In this document: one piece after another, positions 1 to 7,659 of the stretch
Numbering within the stretch: the first letter of the stretch is position 1
Layout of the letters: each line of letters begins with the position of its first letter
NCBI GenBank assembly: GCA_016293065.1
Contig: JAEDEY010000018.1
Span: 1 to 28,105 of the forward strand
Source: Bacteroidales bacterium
GTDB lineage: Bacteria; Bacteroidota; Bacteroidia; Bacteroidales; UBA3663
DNA length: 28,105 bases
Reading direction: 5' to 3'
The notes under the pieces: model-generated
What the model was told of the DNA's origin: nothing
What the model saw: the letters and a program-made list of their open reading frames with translations, nothing else
Databases searched by the model: none
Position numbers and translations under genes: made by a program

Positions 1-39
1 TGGTACTGCCAACGCGGGAGAGTAGAAAGCCGCCACCTT
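1..39 (+). rRNA. rrf: 5S ribosomal RNA, 3' end (partial, cut by window edge)
   Basis: These bases are identical to the last 39 bases of the complete 5S gene at 23288-23396, including the GCCGCC strand of helix I. The rest of the gene, and presumably 23S and 16S rRNA, lie to the left of the window. A strong terminator follows three bases later, so this is the end of an rRNA transcription unit. Confidence 0.9.
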
Positions 40-41
40 AC

Positions 42-78
42 AGAGGCTCAGACAGATATAGTCTGGGTCTCTTTTTTT
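42..78 (+). terminator. Rho-independent terminator of the rRNA operon
   Basis: A 12-bp stem (42-53 with 61-72, two G-U pairs) encloses a 7-base loop and runs into a T-run. Its layout matches the terminator after the second 5S gene at 23399-23433, with compensatory base changes in the stem. Confidence 0.85.
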
Positions 79-146
79 ATTTAGTAGAATTTTTGTGAAT
101 ATTTTTATTTAATATCGTTAAATTATTAATATATATATTATAAATA

Positions 147-177
147 TTGTTTTATTGATGAATTTGTCTTATCTTTG
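147..177 (+). promoter_or_regulatory. Bacteroidota-type promoter for the endonuclease operon
   Basis: TATCTTTG at 170-177 fits the Bacteroidota -7 consensus TAnnTTTG. A TTG at 147-149 lies 20 bases upstream, in the position of the -33 element. Transcription would begin near 184, which rules out the TTG codon at 175 as the start of the downstream gene and favours the ATG at 199. Confidence 0.65.
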
Positions 178-198
178 CACGTAATAATAATATCTTTT

Positions 199-1152
199 AT
201 GACAAATAATATGAATAATATCAATCGATTTGGACTATCTATTGTGCTAATAGCAATAGTATTTAGTACATTGTTTTCGTGCGGTGGTTCTTCTGACAAC
301 AAGATAATTACACCAGAAATTTGTCCTACAACATCATCAAATAATCCACTTGCCCGATTGGAAGTTCCAAAAATGCAAGATGGCAATTTGTTTGTTCAAC
401 ATAGTACCAAGGAAGGGCTTGATTCTGTTATGGCCTATTGTTATGAATATTGTCCTGCTAAGTATCATACTCGTTGGGTTGCATTTCGTTTTGATGCTCT
501 GACTAAACAGAAGAATACAAAGCGCCCTGATGACGATCCTTTCATTGATGACCCATCATTGCAAGCTAATCAGCGTATCGGAGAATGGGGTTTTGGAAAA
601 ACGTTTAAAGATTGGAGTGGAAAAGTCCACAACGAACTTAGCTTCGACCGAGGACATCTTTGCGCTTCTGCAGATCGTCTTTACAGTGTAGCATCCAACG
701 AAAAGACATTTTATATGTCGAATATGTCTCCTCAGATACGTGATTTTAACCAGGGTTTCTGGAATGCATTTGAAATTCATGTGCAGAACTTGAGCCAGAG
801 TTCAATTTTCTCTGATACTTTGTATGTTGTGAAGGGAGGAACCATTGCCGATGGACAGACAATTGGTTATATAGAACGTTCAAATGGAGCAAAAGTTACA
901 ATCCCAAAGTACTATTTTATGGCATTGCTATGCTGTAGAAATGGATCTTATAAGGCAATGGGTTTCTATATGGAGCACAAGTCCTACGGATATCAGTATG
1001 GTAGTGATGTGCCTAAAGACAAAATAAAAGAATGCTGTCAGTCAATCGACGAACTTGAGTCAAAGACAGGCATAGACTTTTTCCACAACTTGCCTGATAA
1101 CATCGAGACTCAGGTGGAGTCTGAGTGCGATCCATCAGTTTGGGGGTTATAA
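199..1152 (+). CDS. DNA/RNA non-specific endonuclease, lipoprotein
   Basis: A secreted or surface nuclease of the DNA/RNA non-specific endonuclease (NUC1 / Serratia nuclease-like) family, which cuts DNA and RNA using a His general base and an Asn-bound Mg2+. Residues 11-28 form a hydrophobic lipoprotein signal ending in LFSC with Cys28 as the lipidation site. The catalytic DRGH motif is at residues 150-153, followed by the conserved region YMSNMSPQ and FNQGFWNAFE (about 172-192) that carries the metal-binding Asn. I chose the ATG at 199 over an upstream TTG at 175 because the -7 promoter box covers that TTG. The gene lies 23 bp upstream of an OmpA-like lipoprotein gene and probably shares its transcript. 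Its codons are more AT-rich than those of most of the window. Likely roles are nucleotide scavenging or degradation of extracellular DNA; the substrate is inferred from family only. Confidence 0.88.
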   Translation: MTNNMNNINRFGLSIVLIAIVFSTLFSCGGSSDNKIITPEICPTTSSNNPLARLEVPKMQDGNLFVQHSTKEGLDSVMAYCYEYCPAKYHTRWVAFRFDALTKQKNTKRPDDDPFIDDPSLQANQRIGEWGFGKTFKDWSGKVHNELSFDRGHLCASADRLYSVASNEKTFYMSNMSPQIRDFNQGFWNAFEIHVQNLSQSSIFSDTLYVVKGGTIADGQTIGYIERSNGAKVTIPKYYFMALLCCRNGSYKAMGFYMEHKSYGYQYGSDVPKDKIKECCQSIDELESKTGIDFFHNLPDNIETQVESECDPSVWGL

Positions 1153-1175
1153 ATATTTAAATCAAATAAATTATT

Positions 1176-1865
1176 ATGAGAAAAATCGTTTTATCAATTA
1201 CGACAGCAGCAACACTTCTCATGATGTCTGCTTGTAGCTCGATGTCAACAACAGGAAAAGGAACACTGATTGGCACAGGTGGAGGTGCTGCACTTGGTGC
1301 TGCACTTGGCGCTTTGATTGGTCACAATGGTAAAGGTGCCGCTATCGGAGCTGCCATTGGTTCGGCAGTTGGAGCAGGTACAGGTGCCGCAATCGGCAAG
1401 GTAATGCAGAACAAGCAAGAGAAATTGGCACAGGAACTTGCTAATCAAGCAGCAGTGGAAACAATTACCGACGCCAATGGATTGACTGCAATTAAAGTGA
1501 CTTTCGATGCTGACATGACATTCCCAAAGAATGGTTACACTTTGAAGTCTTCTGCACAATCGGCAGTCAAAAAGTTTGCAGCCAATATCAACACATCAGA
1601 TCTTGTCAACACAGAGATTCAGATAAAGGGTCATACCGACTCTTCTGGTGGAGACAGAATCAACCAACCTTTGTCAGAGAAAAGAGCTAAGGCCGTCGGT
1701 GACATTCTTCGTGCAAATGGTGTATCAAACACACGTATTGTTGAGATGGGATTGGCTTCAAGTGAGCCTATCACAGGCAATGCGGCAGATGCTGCCAATC
1801 GTCGTGTCGAGGTTTATGTCCTTGCAACAGAAGCAATGGTTCAGCAATATGCAAATGCTCAGTAA
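1176..1865 (+). CDS. OmpA-family lipoprotein with glycine-zipper segment
   Basis: A 229-residue outer-membrane lipoprotein expected to tie the outer membrane to peptidoglycan. The signal peptide ends in the lipobox MSAC with Cys20 lipidated. Residues about 28-77 are a glycine/alanine-rich zipper (repeated GAALGAxxG and GAAIG units), a membrane-associating segment also seen in YiaD/YfiB-like proteins. Residues about 108-220 form the OmpA C-terminal peptidoglycan-binding domain, with the GHTDSSG turn, the SEKRAKAV helix and the closing NRRVEVYV strand. It follows the endonuclease gene after 23 bp with no promoter visible between them, and is followed by a clear terminator at 1893-1927. Length and domain order are normal for the family. 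The specific partner or trigger is unknown. Confidence 0.9.
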   Translation: MRKIVLSITTAATLLMMSACSSMSTTGKGTLIGTGGGAALGAALGALIGHNGKGAAIGAAIGSAVGAGTGAAIGKVMQNKQEKLAQELANQAAVETITDANGLTAIKVTFDADMTFPKNGYTLKSSAQSAVKKFAANINTSDLVNTEIQIKGHTDSSGGDRINQPLSEKRAKAVGDILRANGVSNTRIVEMGLASSEPITGNAADAANRRVEVYVLATEAMVQQYANAQ

Positions 1866-1892
1866 GCAAAATCATTGATAATACAAAACAAT

Positions 1893-1927
1893 AGAGACGC
1901 AGCCAAACCGGCCACGTCTCTTTTTTT
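1893..1927 (+). terminator. Terminator after the OmpA-like gene
   Basis: The stem AGAGACG (1893-1899) pairs with CGTCTCT (1915-1921), with an inner GCC/GGC pairing, followed by a run of T. The nucleoside kinase gene converges from the other side, and the weaker T-richness on the opposite strand may let this hairpin act in both directions. I see no gene between 1866 and 2007. Confidence 0.8.
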
Positions 1928-2007
1928 ACGAGTCATTAGTGAGCTTAAGGCTGTAGATATATAGCCAAATCCAAGCCCATGCTATTCTGTCATTATTTTT
2001 TCTGCAA

Positions 2008-2994
2008 TCAGCCAACATCAAATACCGAGCCTCCGATAAATTCGCGAAGCAGTGATGTGCGTGGAATCTCATCGTCGGTAATAGCCATGAAGTGAGCGAG
2101 ATAGCCAAGTAATCTTTGCGCTTCTTCGTAAACAGAAGCAGATTCAGGCACTTCTTTTAATAGCGACTCAGCCTTTTCTTTAATAGCAGCAAGCTCATAG
2201 ATCATAGCAGTGTTGAAGATGGCATCTGCATTGCCACGGAAAGGAAGAATCCATTTCTCTTCGCCACGACGCACAGATGGCCAACTCTCGATAGTCTGCT
2301 GTGCGGTTTTGTTGCGAGTCTGGCTGTCTCTTGTTATTCTGCGCAATAGTCTATTGTCGCAGGTAGGGATGAATTCCTCATCATTCAAGGCAATCTGGCT
2401 GATAGGCGAAGCAAAGATTCTGTATTTGTAATCTTCGGGCAACTGGTCGGTAAGAATTGGATTCAGCGCATGAATACCCTCAATGATCAATATCGCATCA
2501 GGGTTAATCTTGAGGGTGTCTCCTCGATATTCGCGTTTGCCTGTTTGAAAATTATAGGTAGGTAGTTTGATTTCCTTCCCATCAATCAGCATTTGAATAT
2601 CCTTGTTGAATTGAGGAAGATCGACAGCATGAATAGACTCGAAATCTTTCTCTCCGAATTCGTCAAGAGGCGTGCAGTCTCGATTGACAAACCAGTTGTC
2701 CATCGACAATGCCACAGGAAGCTTCATGTTGGTCATAAGCTGTACAGCCAGACGTTTCGAAGTCGAAGTCTTGCCACTTGAAGAAGGTCCTGCCAACAGC
2801 ACCACTCTGACAAAAGGACGAGAGCAGATATCTTCGGCTATGCGAGCTAATTGTTTCTCTTGCAGAGCCTCTGTCACTCTAATCAGATCTCCAATGTGTC
2901 CCGACTCAATAATCTTATTTAAGTTGTCAGCTGTATGGCGAAGGCGGAAAACGTTGCTTGAAGCTTCCGCCAAGAATCTTTTCTTGATGCCCAT
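2008..2994 (-). CDS. Uridine kinase-like nucleoside kinase, N-terminally shortened form
   Basis: A P-loop kinase of the phosphoribulokinase/uridine kinase family, expected to phosphorylate a nucleoside (probably uridine or cytidine) with a nucleoside triphosphate. The Walker A motif GPSSSGKT is at residues 69-76, followed by SMDNWFVNRD (substrate region), LIIEGIHALN (Walker B-like) and the WPSVRRGEEKWI block typical of the Bacteroidales enzyme. As I know the family, the usual protein is about 550 residues with an N-terminal TGS plus threonyl-tRNA-synthetase-like half. This protein has only 328 residues and starts about 60 residues before the kinase core. A good minus-strand promoter (3020-3052) lies just upstream of the ATG, so the short form appears to be the true gene product rather than a wrong start. 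It diverges from the Na/Pi cotransporter gene. Confidence 0.85.
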   Translation of the reverse strand: MGIKKRFLAEASSNVFRLRHTADNLNKIIESGHIGDLIRVTEALQEKQLARIAEDICSRPFVRVVLLAGPSSSGKTSTSKRLAVQLMTNMKLPVALSMDNWFVNRDCTPLDEFGEKDFESIHAVDLPQFNKDIQMLIDGKEIKLPTYNFQTGKREYRGDTLKINPDAILIIEGIHALNPILTDQLPEDYKYRIFASPISQIALNDEEFIPTCDNRLLRRITRDSQTRNKTAQQTIESWPSVRRGEEKWILPFRGNADAIFNTAMIYELAAIKEKAESLLKEVPESASVYEEAQRLLGYLAHFMAITDDEIPRTSLLREFIGGSVFDVG

Positions 2995-3019
2995 AATAAT
3001 AGTATTTTGTATTGGACTT

Positions 3020-3052
3020 CAAAGTTAGTGATTTTTTAATAACTTCCACAAA
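3020..3052 (-). promoter_or_regulatory. Promoter for the nucleoside kinase
   Basis: Read on the minus strand, TAACTTTG (3027-3020) matches the -7 consensus, and TTTG (3052-3049) lies 21 bases upstream at the -33 position. The predicted start site near 3013 leaves a leader of about 20 bases before the ATG at 2994. Confidence 0.6.
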
Positions 3053-3121
3053 ATATGCTCATTTTTTAAGTTCTATTATATAAAATTTGAGCAAATAGGT
3101 CTTTTGTTTGTTTATTTTTTG

Positions 3122-3129
3122 TAAATTTG
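3122..3129 (+). promoter_or_regulatory. -7 box for the Na/Pi cotransporter
   Basis: TAAATTTG matches TAnnTTTG and lies 23 bases before the ATG at 3153. I see no clear -33 element at the usual spacing. Confidence 0.45.
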
Positions 3130-3152
3130 CAACATAATAGAACAAATAGTTT

Positions 3153-4850
3153 ATGGGACAAGCCGTATTTGTCATATTGACTCTGTTAGGAGGAATTTCG
3201 CTCTGCCTTTATGGTATGACGGTGATGAGTGAAGGTATTCTCAAGATGTTTGGCTCTCAGATGAGAGCATCGTTGCGCAATCTCACCAACCATCGCATAG
3301 CGGGTTTCTGGTTTGGAGACTGGATCACATCGCTCATTCAGTCTTCTTCTGCTGCTATCATGATGGCAGTAGGCTTTGTCAGTTCTGGATTGCTGACTCT
3401 ACCTCAGTCGATAGCATTCATCATGGGCGCGAATGTGGGCACAACCATCACGGCATGGATTGTAGCCCTATTTGGCTATTATGTCCCTATTGGCTATCTC
3501 GCCATTCCCCTTGTCCTGTTTGGCGTGCCCTTTTTCTTTTCCGGACATGCCCGACGCAAGCCAGTCGGCGAGATTCTCGTTGGCATAGCGCTGATGGTCT
3601 TAGGCTTCACGTTGTTCATCGAATATATGCCCGAGCCGTCCGATTATCCATCGGCATATTCCATTATTGAGCTCCTTTCGAGTTGGTCAATATTGTCAGT
3701 CCTTTTATTTGTAGTCATCGGCATATTGTTCACAATCCTTGTCCAGTCGTCGGCAGCCACCATAATTCTGTCCATGGTCATGTGTGCATCAGGCTGGCTA
3801 TCTTTCCCAATGGCATCAGCTTTGGTCATTGGCGATAATGTGGGCACTACATTGACACCGATCTTTGGTTCAAGCGAGGCCAATGTTTCTGCCCGACGTG
3901 CTTCCTATGCTCATCTTATTTTCAATCTTGTGGGAATGTTGTGGGCAATATTTCTCGTATTTCCTATCTCCAATATGCTGTTGTCGGCAGAAGGCCAAGC
4001 TGTTTCCCCTGTTTTCCTGGCATTCTGCATAGCTTTGTTCCATACGCTCTTCAATCTGGTCACCTCAGTGTTGCTCATTGGCTTTATTCCTCAGATCAGT
4101 CGTTTGCTGCAAGTATTGGTGCCTGTCACCAATGAAGACGACGAGGAAGTGCATTTGAGTTTCATTCATGGCGGAATCCTATCTACGTCAGAATTGTCGT
4201 TAGAAGAGGCGCAGAAGGAGATAGTCTTGTTTGGCGAACGTTGCCAGACTATGTTGCAATATACAATCGACTTCATCCACATGCCGAAAAACAGTGATGC
4301 TTTCAGCCATGCCTTCACCCGCATCGAACGAAACGAGAAGATTACCGATCGTCTGGAATTAGAGATAGTCAGGTATCTCAATTCCGTCGATCGCTCTTCG
4401 CTTTCTGAACAAGTCGCATCGCGAGTTCTTTCGTTGTATAAGGTGGTCTGTGAATTAGAGAGCATTGGCGACAGCTGCTACAAGATAGCACGTGCTGTGC
4501 TGCGCTGTAAAGAGACAGGTGTTGTCTTTATAAAGATGCAGAACAACAATATCGACCGAATGCTGGAGCTCACCCAAGAGACAATGTCCCTGATGGTGCA
4601 ATTGCTGAAAAAAAGAGAATTGACACAGTCGGATATGTATCGTATCTACAATCAGGAAGATCTGGTCAACAACCTCCGTAATCTCTTCCGCGACCAGAAC
4701 ATTGGCAATATTCAGGCAGGTTATTATTCATTCCAGAGTGGCGTGTTATATATGGAGATAGTCAATGGCTGCGAACAAATCTGCGATTTTATTGTCAATG
4801 AACTCGAAGCCCTTGCCGAACAGGACTTAGAACAGCTCGTTATCGAGTGA
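3153..4850 (+). CDS. Na/Pi cotransporter family protein (NptA-like) with PhoU-like domain
   Basis: An inner-membrane protein of the Na/Pi cotransporter (NptA/YjbB) family, expected to move phosphate coupled to Na+; some bacterial members export rather than import. The N-terminal half, residues 1 to about 325, is hydrophobic with two inverted family repeats. Each repeat carries the QSS signature (QSSSAAIM near residue 63, QSSAATII near 198) and an NVGTT motif (GANVGTT near 97, GDNVGTT near 230). The C-terminal part, about 345-560, is helical, charged and PhoU-like, as in many bacterial members, and probably senses or regulates. At 565 residues the length is normal. The gene has its own -7 box, diverges from the nucleoside kinase, and ends about 50 bp before the tRNA-Gln promoter. 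I see no Pho-type operator. Confidence 0.9.
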   Translation: MGQAVFVILTLLGGISLCLYGMTVMSEGILKMFGSQMRASLRNLTNHRIAGFWFGDWITSLIQSSSAAIMMAVGFVSSGLLTLPQSIAFIMGANVGTTITAWIVALFGYYVPIGYLAIPLVLFGVPFFFSGHARRKPVGEILVGIALMVLGFTLFIEYMPEPSDYPSAYSIIELLSSWSILSVLLFVVIGILFTILVQSSAATIILSMVMCASGWLSFPMASALVIGDNVGTTLTPIFGSSEANVSARRASYAHLIFNLVGMLWAIFLVFPISNMLLSAEGQAVSPVFLAFCIALFHTLFNLVTSVLLIGFIPQISRLLQVLVPVTNEDDEEVHLSFIHGGILSTSELSLEEAQKEIVLFGERCQTMLQYTIDFIHMPKNSDAFSHAFTRIERNEKITDRLELEIVRYLNSVDRSSLSEQVASRVLSLYKVVCELESIGDSCYKIARAVLRCKETGVVFIKMQNNNIDRMLELTQETMSLMVQLLKKRELTQSDMYRIYNQEDLVNNLRNLFRDQNIGNIQAGYYSFQSGVLYMEIVNGCEQICDFIVNELEALAEQDLEQLVIE

Positions 4851-4874
4851 TTATGCAAGTTTTTTCAATTTTTA

Positions 4875-4906
4875 TTTGGAAATGTCAAAATAAAGCATTA
4901 ACTTTG
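4875..4906 (+). promoter_or_regulatory. Promoter for the tRNA-Gln pair
   Basis: TTTG at 4875-4878 and TAACTTTG at 4899-4906, spaced by 20 bases, match the Bacteroidota -33/-7 pattern. The predicted start lies about 35 bases before the first tRNA. Confidence 0.65.
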
Positions 4907-4946
4907 CGCTCGCAAAACATAAATCAGAGGATTCTGATTGGTTGAT

Positions 4947-5017
4947 TGCCCCATGGTGTAATGGTAGCACACCAGATTTTGGTTCTGTTTGACTGAGTTC
5001 GAGTCTCGGTGGGGCAA
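4947..5017 (+). tRNA. tRNA-Gln (anticodon TTG)
   Basis: The acceptor stem TGCCCCA (4947-4953) pairs with TGGGGCA (5010-5016), with discriminator A. The D-arm contains GGTGTAATGGTAGCAC, the anticodon stem is CAGA/TCTG with loop TTTTGGT (anticodon TTG), and the T-loop is GTTCGAGTC. CCA is not encoded. It reads CAA codons and, by wobble, CAG. A second tRNA-Gln follows 10 bases downstream. Confidence 0.95.
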
Positions 5018-5027
5018 CTCTTTTTTT

Positions 5028-5098
5028 TGCCGTATGGTGTAATGGTAGCACGCGAGATTCTGGTTCTCTTAGTCTGGGTTCGAGTCCTGGTACGGCAA
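5028..5098 (+). tRNA. tRNA-Gln (anticodon CTG)
   Basis: The acceptor stem TGCCGTA (5028-5034) pairs with TACGGCA (5091-5097), with discriminator A. The anticodon stem is GAGA/TCTC with loop TTCTGGT (anticodon CTG), and the T-loop is GTTCGAGTC. CCA is not encoded. It reads CAG. It closely resembles the preceding tRNA-Gln(TTG), pointing to tandem duplication followed by a change of anticodon. Confidence 0.95.
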
Positions 5099-5152
5099 CT
5101 TTAGTCATTATGTGCCGATGAATTAAAAAAATAACCTAACCACCCATTTGTT

Positions 5153-6148
5153 TCACTTTTGTTTCTTTAATGTGATAATGTTGATTTCAGGTTTCACTCC
5201 AATTCTTATTTTAGGACCGACACCTCCTAATCCTGTATTTACATTCAGGAACTGGAGCCCTTCGCGATATAGTCCGGCAAACTCTGGATATTTCCATTTC
5301 GAAGGAGACCACGAGCCTATGCGAAACTGCATGGCGTGGGTGTGACCAGAGAGTGTGAGGTCGATTGATGTGTTGGGCAAGACCTCGCTTCGCCAATGCG
5401 TCGGGTTGTGGCTGAGTAGGATGGTGAAGACATTGTCGGCATAGTTGCCTTCGAGAGCCTTGCCAAGGTCGCCATAGACCGAAAAAGGTGGCTCGCCGAT
5501 GTTCTCGACACCAGCAACAAGCAGGCTGTCTGAGCCTCGGTAGAGCCATTCACTCTCGTTGTCGAGCATTCGCCATCCTGCCTCACTCATCAAATGACGC
5601 AGCGAATCGCGATCGGCAAGCCGGCGCGACTCGTCGAACTCCCACACATAGTCGGCATAGTCGTGGTTGCCCATAACGCTATAGACAGGAATGCCCGATG
5701 CCGACAGCTTATGCAGCAACCTTCGGTATGGAATAGCTTGAGCCGAACGTACAGTGACCAGATCGCCAGTGAAGCAGACAATGTCGGGCTGCTCGTTGGC
5801 GATTCGGTCTATTATCTCTTCGACAAAGCCCATTTCCTTATTCTTGTCGAACGAGTCGAGATGGAAGTCGCTGATATGAGCAATCTTGAATCCGTCGAAT
5901 GCCGATGGCACGCGCTGGCTGACAAGCTCGGCTTGGCTGACATCGAGCCTAAGGCGAGTGACATATCTGCCCCAAAGCACCGAGCCGACGATGCCGGCAA
6001 TCACGACAATGGCTGTCACAAGTCGGATGATGAGAGCCGTATGCTTATCGACAAAGAGCCGCACCAAGCGATAGAACGCCTGGTCGATGATTGCTGCGAC
6101 AATGAGCAGAACGAGGATTATGATTCCCCAGAAGATGAATCGATGCAA
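5153..6148 (-). CDS. Membrane-anchored calcineurin-like metallophosphoesterase
   Basis: A phosphoesterase with a two-metal site, resembling the YaeI/YkuE group. Two N-terminal membrane segments (about 4-24 and 38-58) hold it in the inner membrane. All metal-site motifs are present: SDFH (Asp94, His96), GDL (Asp129), GNHDY (Asn161, His162), SHNP (His247) and GHTH (His269, His271). The natural substrate cannot be told from sequence; relatives act on phospholipid head groups or cyclic nucleotides. It is the last gene of a minus-strand group behind the amino-acid symporter (gap of 50 bp) and has no visible promoter of its own. Length (331) and motif order are normal. Confidence 0.88.
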   Translation of the reverse strand: MHRFIFWGIIILVLLIVAAIIDQAFYRLVRLFVDKHTALIIRLVTAIVVIAGIVGSVLWGRYVTRLRLDVSQAELVSQRVPSAFDGFKIAHISDFHLDSFDKNKEMGFVEEIIDRIANEQPDIVCFTGDLVTVRSAQAIPYRRLLHKLSASGIPVYSVMGNHDYADYVWEFDESRRLADRDSLRHLMSEAGWRMLDNESEWLYRGSDSLLVAGVENIGEPPFSVYGDLGKALEGNYADNVFTILLSHNPTHWRSEVLPNTSIDLTLSGHTHAMQFRIGSWSPSKWKYPEFAGLYREGLQFLNVNTGLGGVGPKIRIGVKPEINIITLKKQK

Positions 6149-6198
6149 GAGTGTGAGGTGTTAATGGGTTATTGTAGGTGTGAGAAAGCGAAAAGACA

Positions 6199-7647
6199 TC
6201 AGTCCCAGCACTCGATATCCTTTGCCTCGTCGGCAGTGAGGATCGACTTGTGGAACACTGGGTCTTTGCCCTCCTTGCGCTGAGCCTTGTAGTCGTCGAG
6301 CAAGACGAAAGTCTTCTTGGCAAGCAGCGTAATGGCGATGAGGTTGCATATCGTCATGAGTCCCATGAGGAGATCGACAATGCAGAATGTCTCTTGCAGG
6401 GTCATAAACGCGCCAGCAAGCACAACACCACCATTGAAGATGCGGAAGAGGAACACCGCTTGCGGCTTGTTGGTCACAAAGCGTATATTGGTCTCGCCAT
6501 AGAAGTAATTGCCGATGATCGAACTGTAGGCGAAGAAGAATATCGCAGCCGTGATGAAATATCGGCCAACAGGTCCTATCTCGGCTTCGAGCGACTGGGT
6601 AGTGAGCACTATGCCATCGGCATCACCGTTGTAGAGACCTGCAATGAGCACGATGAAAGCCGTGCAGGTGCAAATCAGCAAGGTGTCGGTGAAGACTCCG
6701 AGCGACTGCAGCAAGCCTTGTTTCACGGGGTGTGTGATATGCGCCGTGGCTGCTGCATTCGGAGCACTGCCCTCGCCGGCCTCGTTGCTGAACAGGCCGC
6801 GCTTGACGCCTTGCAGGATGGCAATACCCACTGCTCCGCCCATTGCCTGGTTGAAGCCAAAGGCATTGTTGATGATCAGGGCAATGATGTCGGGGATAGA
6901 GGTGATGTTGATGGCAATGACCACAAAGGCGATGATCACATATCCCACAGCCATCATAGGCACAATGATGGCAGAGAAGCGCGAGATGCGCTGCACGCCA
7001 CCGAAGATGATGATCAGTGTGGCAATGGTGAGCACTATGCCGACCCAGACAATGTTGACCTGACAGGTGTCGGAGATGGCTGTACACAGGGTATTGCTCT
7101 GCACCATCTGGTTGGCAAGGCCGAACGTCATGGTGATGAGCACGGCAAAGATGATGCCAAACCAGCGTTTGTGCAGTCCTTGTTCCATGTAATAGGCTGG
7201 TCCGCCATAGAAGGCGTCGTCGCCTCGTTTCTTGTAGATCTGTGCCAACGTCGCTTCGACAAAAGCCGTGGCAGAGCCAAGAAATGCCATCAGCCACATC
7301 CAGAACACGGCTCCCGGTCCGCCGATGAAAATCGCAGAAGCCACGCCTGCAAGATTGCCAGTGCCCACTCGGCTGGCAAGCGAGATGGCGAAAGCCTGGA
7401 AACTGTTGACGTGTTTCCTTTTCTTAGTAGATGCATTGTCCTGAGCGCTGCAGCCCGCCTCCTCGGTGGTTGGCGCTACGTCGCCCGATTGGGTAAGGAG
7501 CTTGACCATCTCGCCAATCATGCTGAACTGCACGCCCTTCAACTTGAGCGTGAAATAGAGAGCACATGCCACGAGAAGTGTCACCACCACATAGGTCCAG
7601 AGGTAGTAGTTGGCTCTGTCGATTATACCTAAGATACTTTCGCCCAT
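6199..7647 (-). CDS. Alanine/glycine:cation symporter family protein (AGCS)
   Basis: An inner-membrane transporter of the sodium:alanine symporter family, which takes up small neutral amino acids with Na+ or H+. The 482 residues contain about ten hydrophobic segments. The family blocks are present: SRVGTGNLAGVA near residue 90, GGPAYYMEQG near 145, the stretch GLFSNEAGEGSAPNAAA near 285, and YFYGETN near 385. A Gly/Cys-rich cytoplasmic insert around residues 55-80 is variable in the family. The gene starts 12 bp after the DUF3078 gene and is almost certainly on the same transcript. Which amino acid is carried is inferred only from the family. A 460-codon open frame on the opposite strand is a shadow of this gene. 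Confidence 0.93.
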   Translation of the reverse strand: MGESILGIIDRANYYLWTYVVVTLLVACALYFTLKLKGVQFSMIGEMVKLLTQSGDVAPTTEEAGCSAQDNASTKKRKHVNSFQAFAISLASRVGTGNLAGVASAIFIGGPGAVFWMWLMAFLGSATAFVEATLAQIYKKRGDDAFYGGPAYYMEQGLHKRWFGIIFAVLITMTFGLANQMVQSNTLCTAISDTCQVNIVWVGIVLTIATLIIIFGGVQRISRFSAIIVPMMAVGYVIIAFVVIAINITSIPDIIALIINNAFGFNQAMGGAVGIAILQGVKRGLFSNEAGEGSAPNAAATAHITHPVKQGLLQSLGVFTDTLLICTCTAFIVLIAGLYNGDADGIVLTTQSLEAEIGPVGRYFITAAIFFFAYSSIIGNYFYGETNIRFVTNKPQAVFLFRIFNGGVVLAGAFMTLQETFCIVDLLMGLMTICNLIAITLLAKKTFVLLDDYKAQRKEGKDPVFHKSILTADEAKDIECWD

Positions 7648-7659
7648 GATGAGTCGTGA

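Noticed and set aside
175..198. TTG start for the endonuclease
   Set aside because: The codon lies within the -7 promoter box, upstream of the expected transcription start; the ATG at 199 gives a standard lipoprotein signal.
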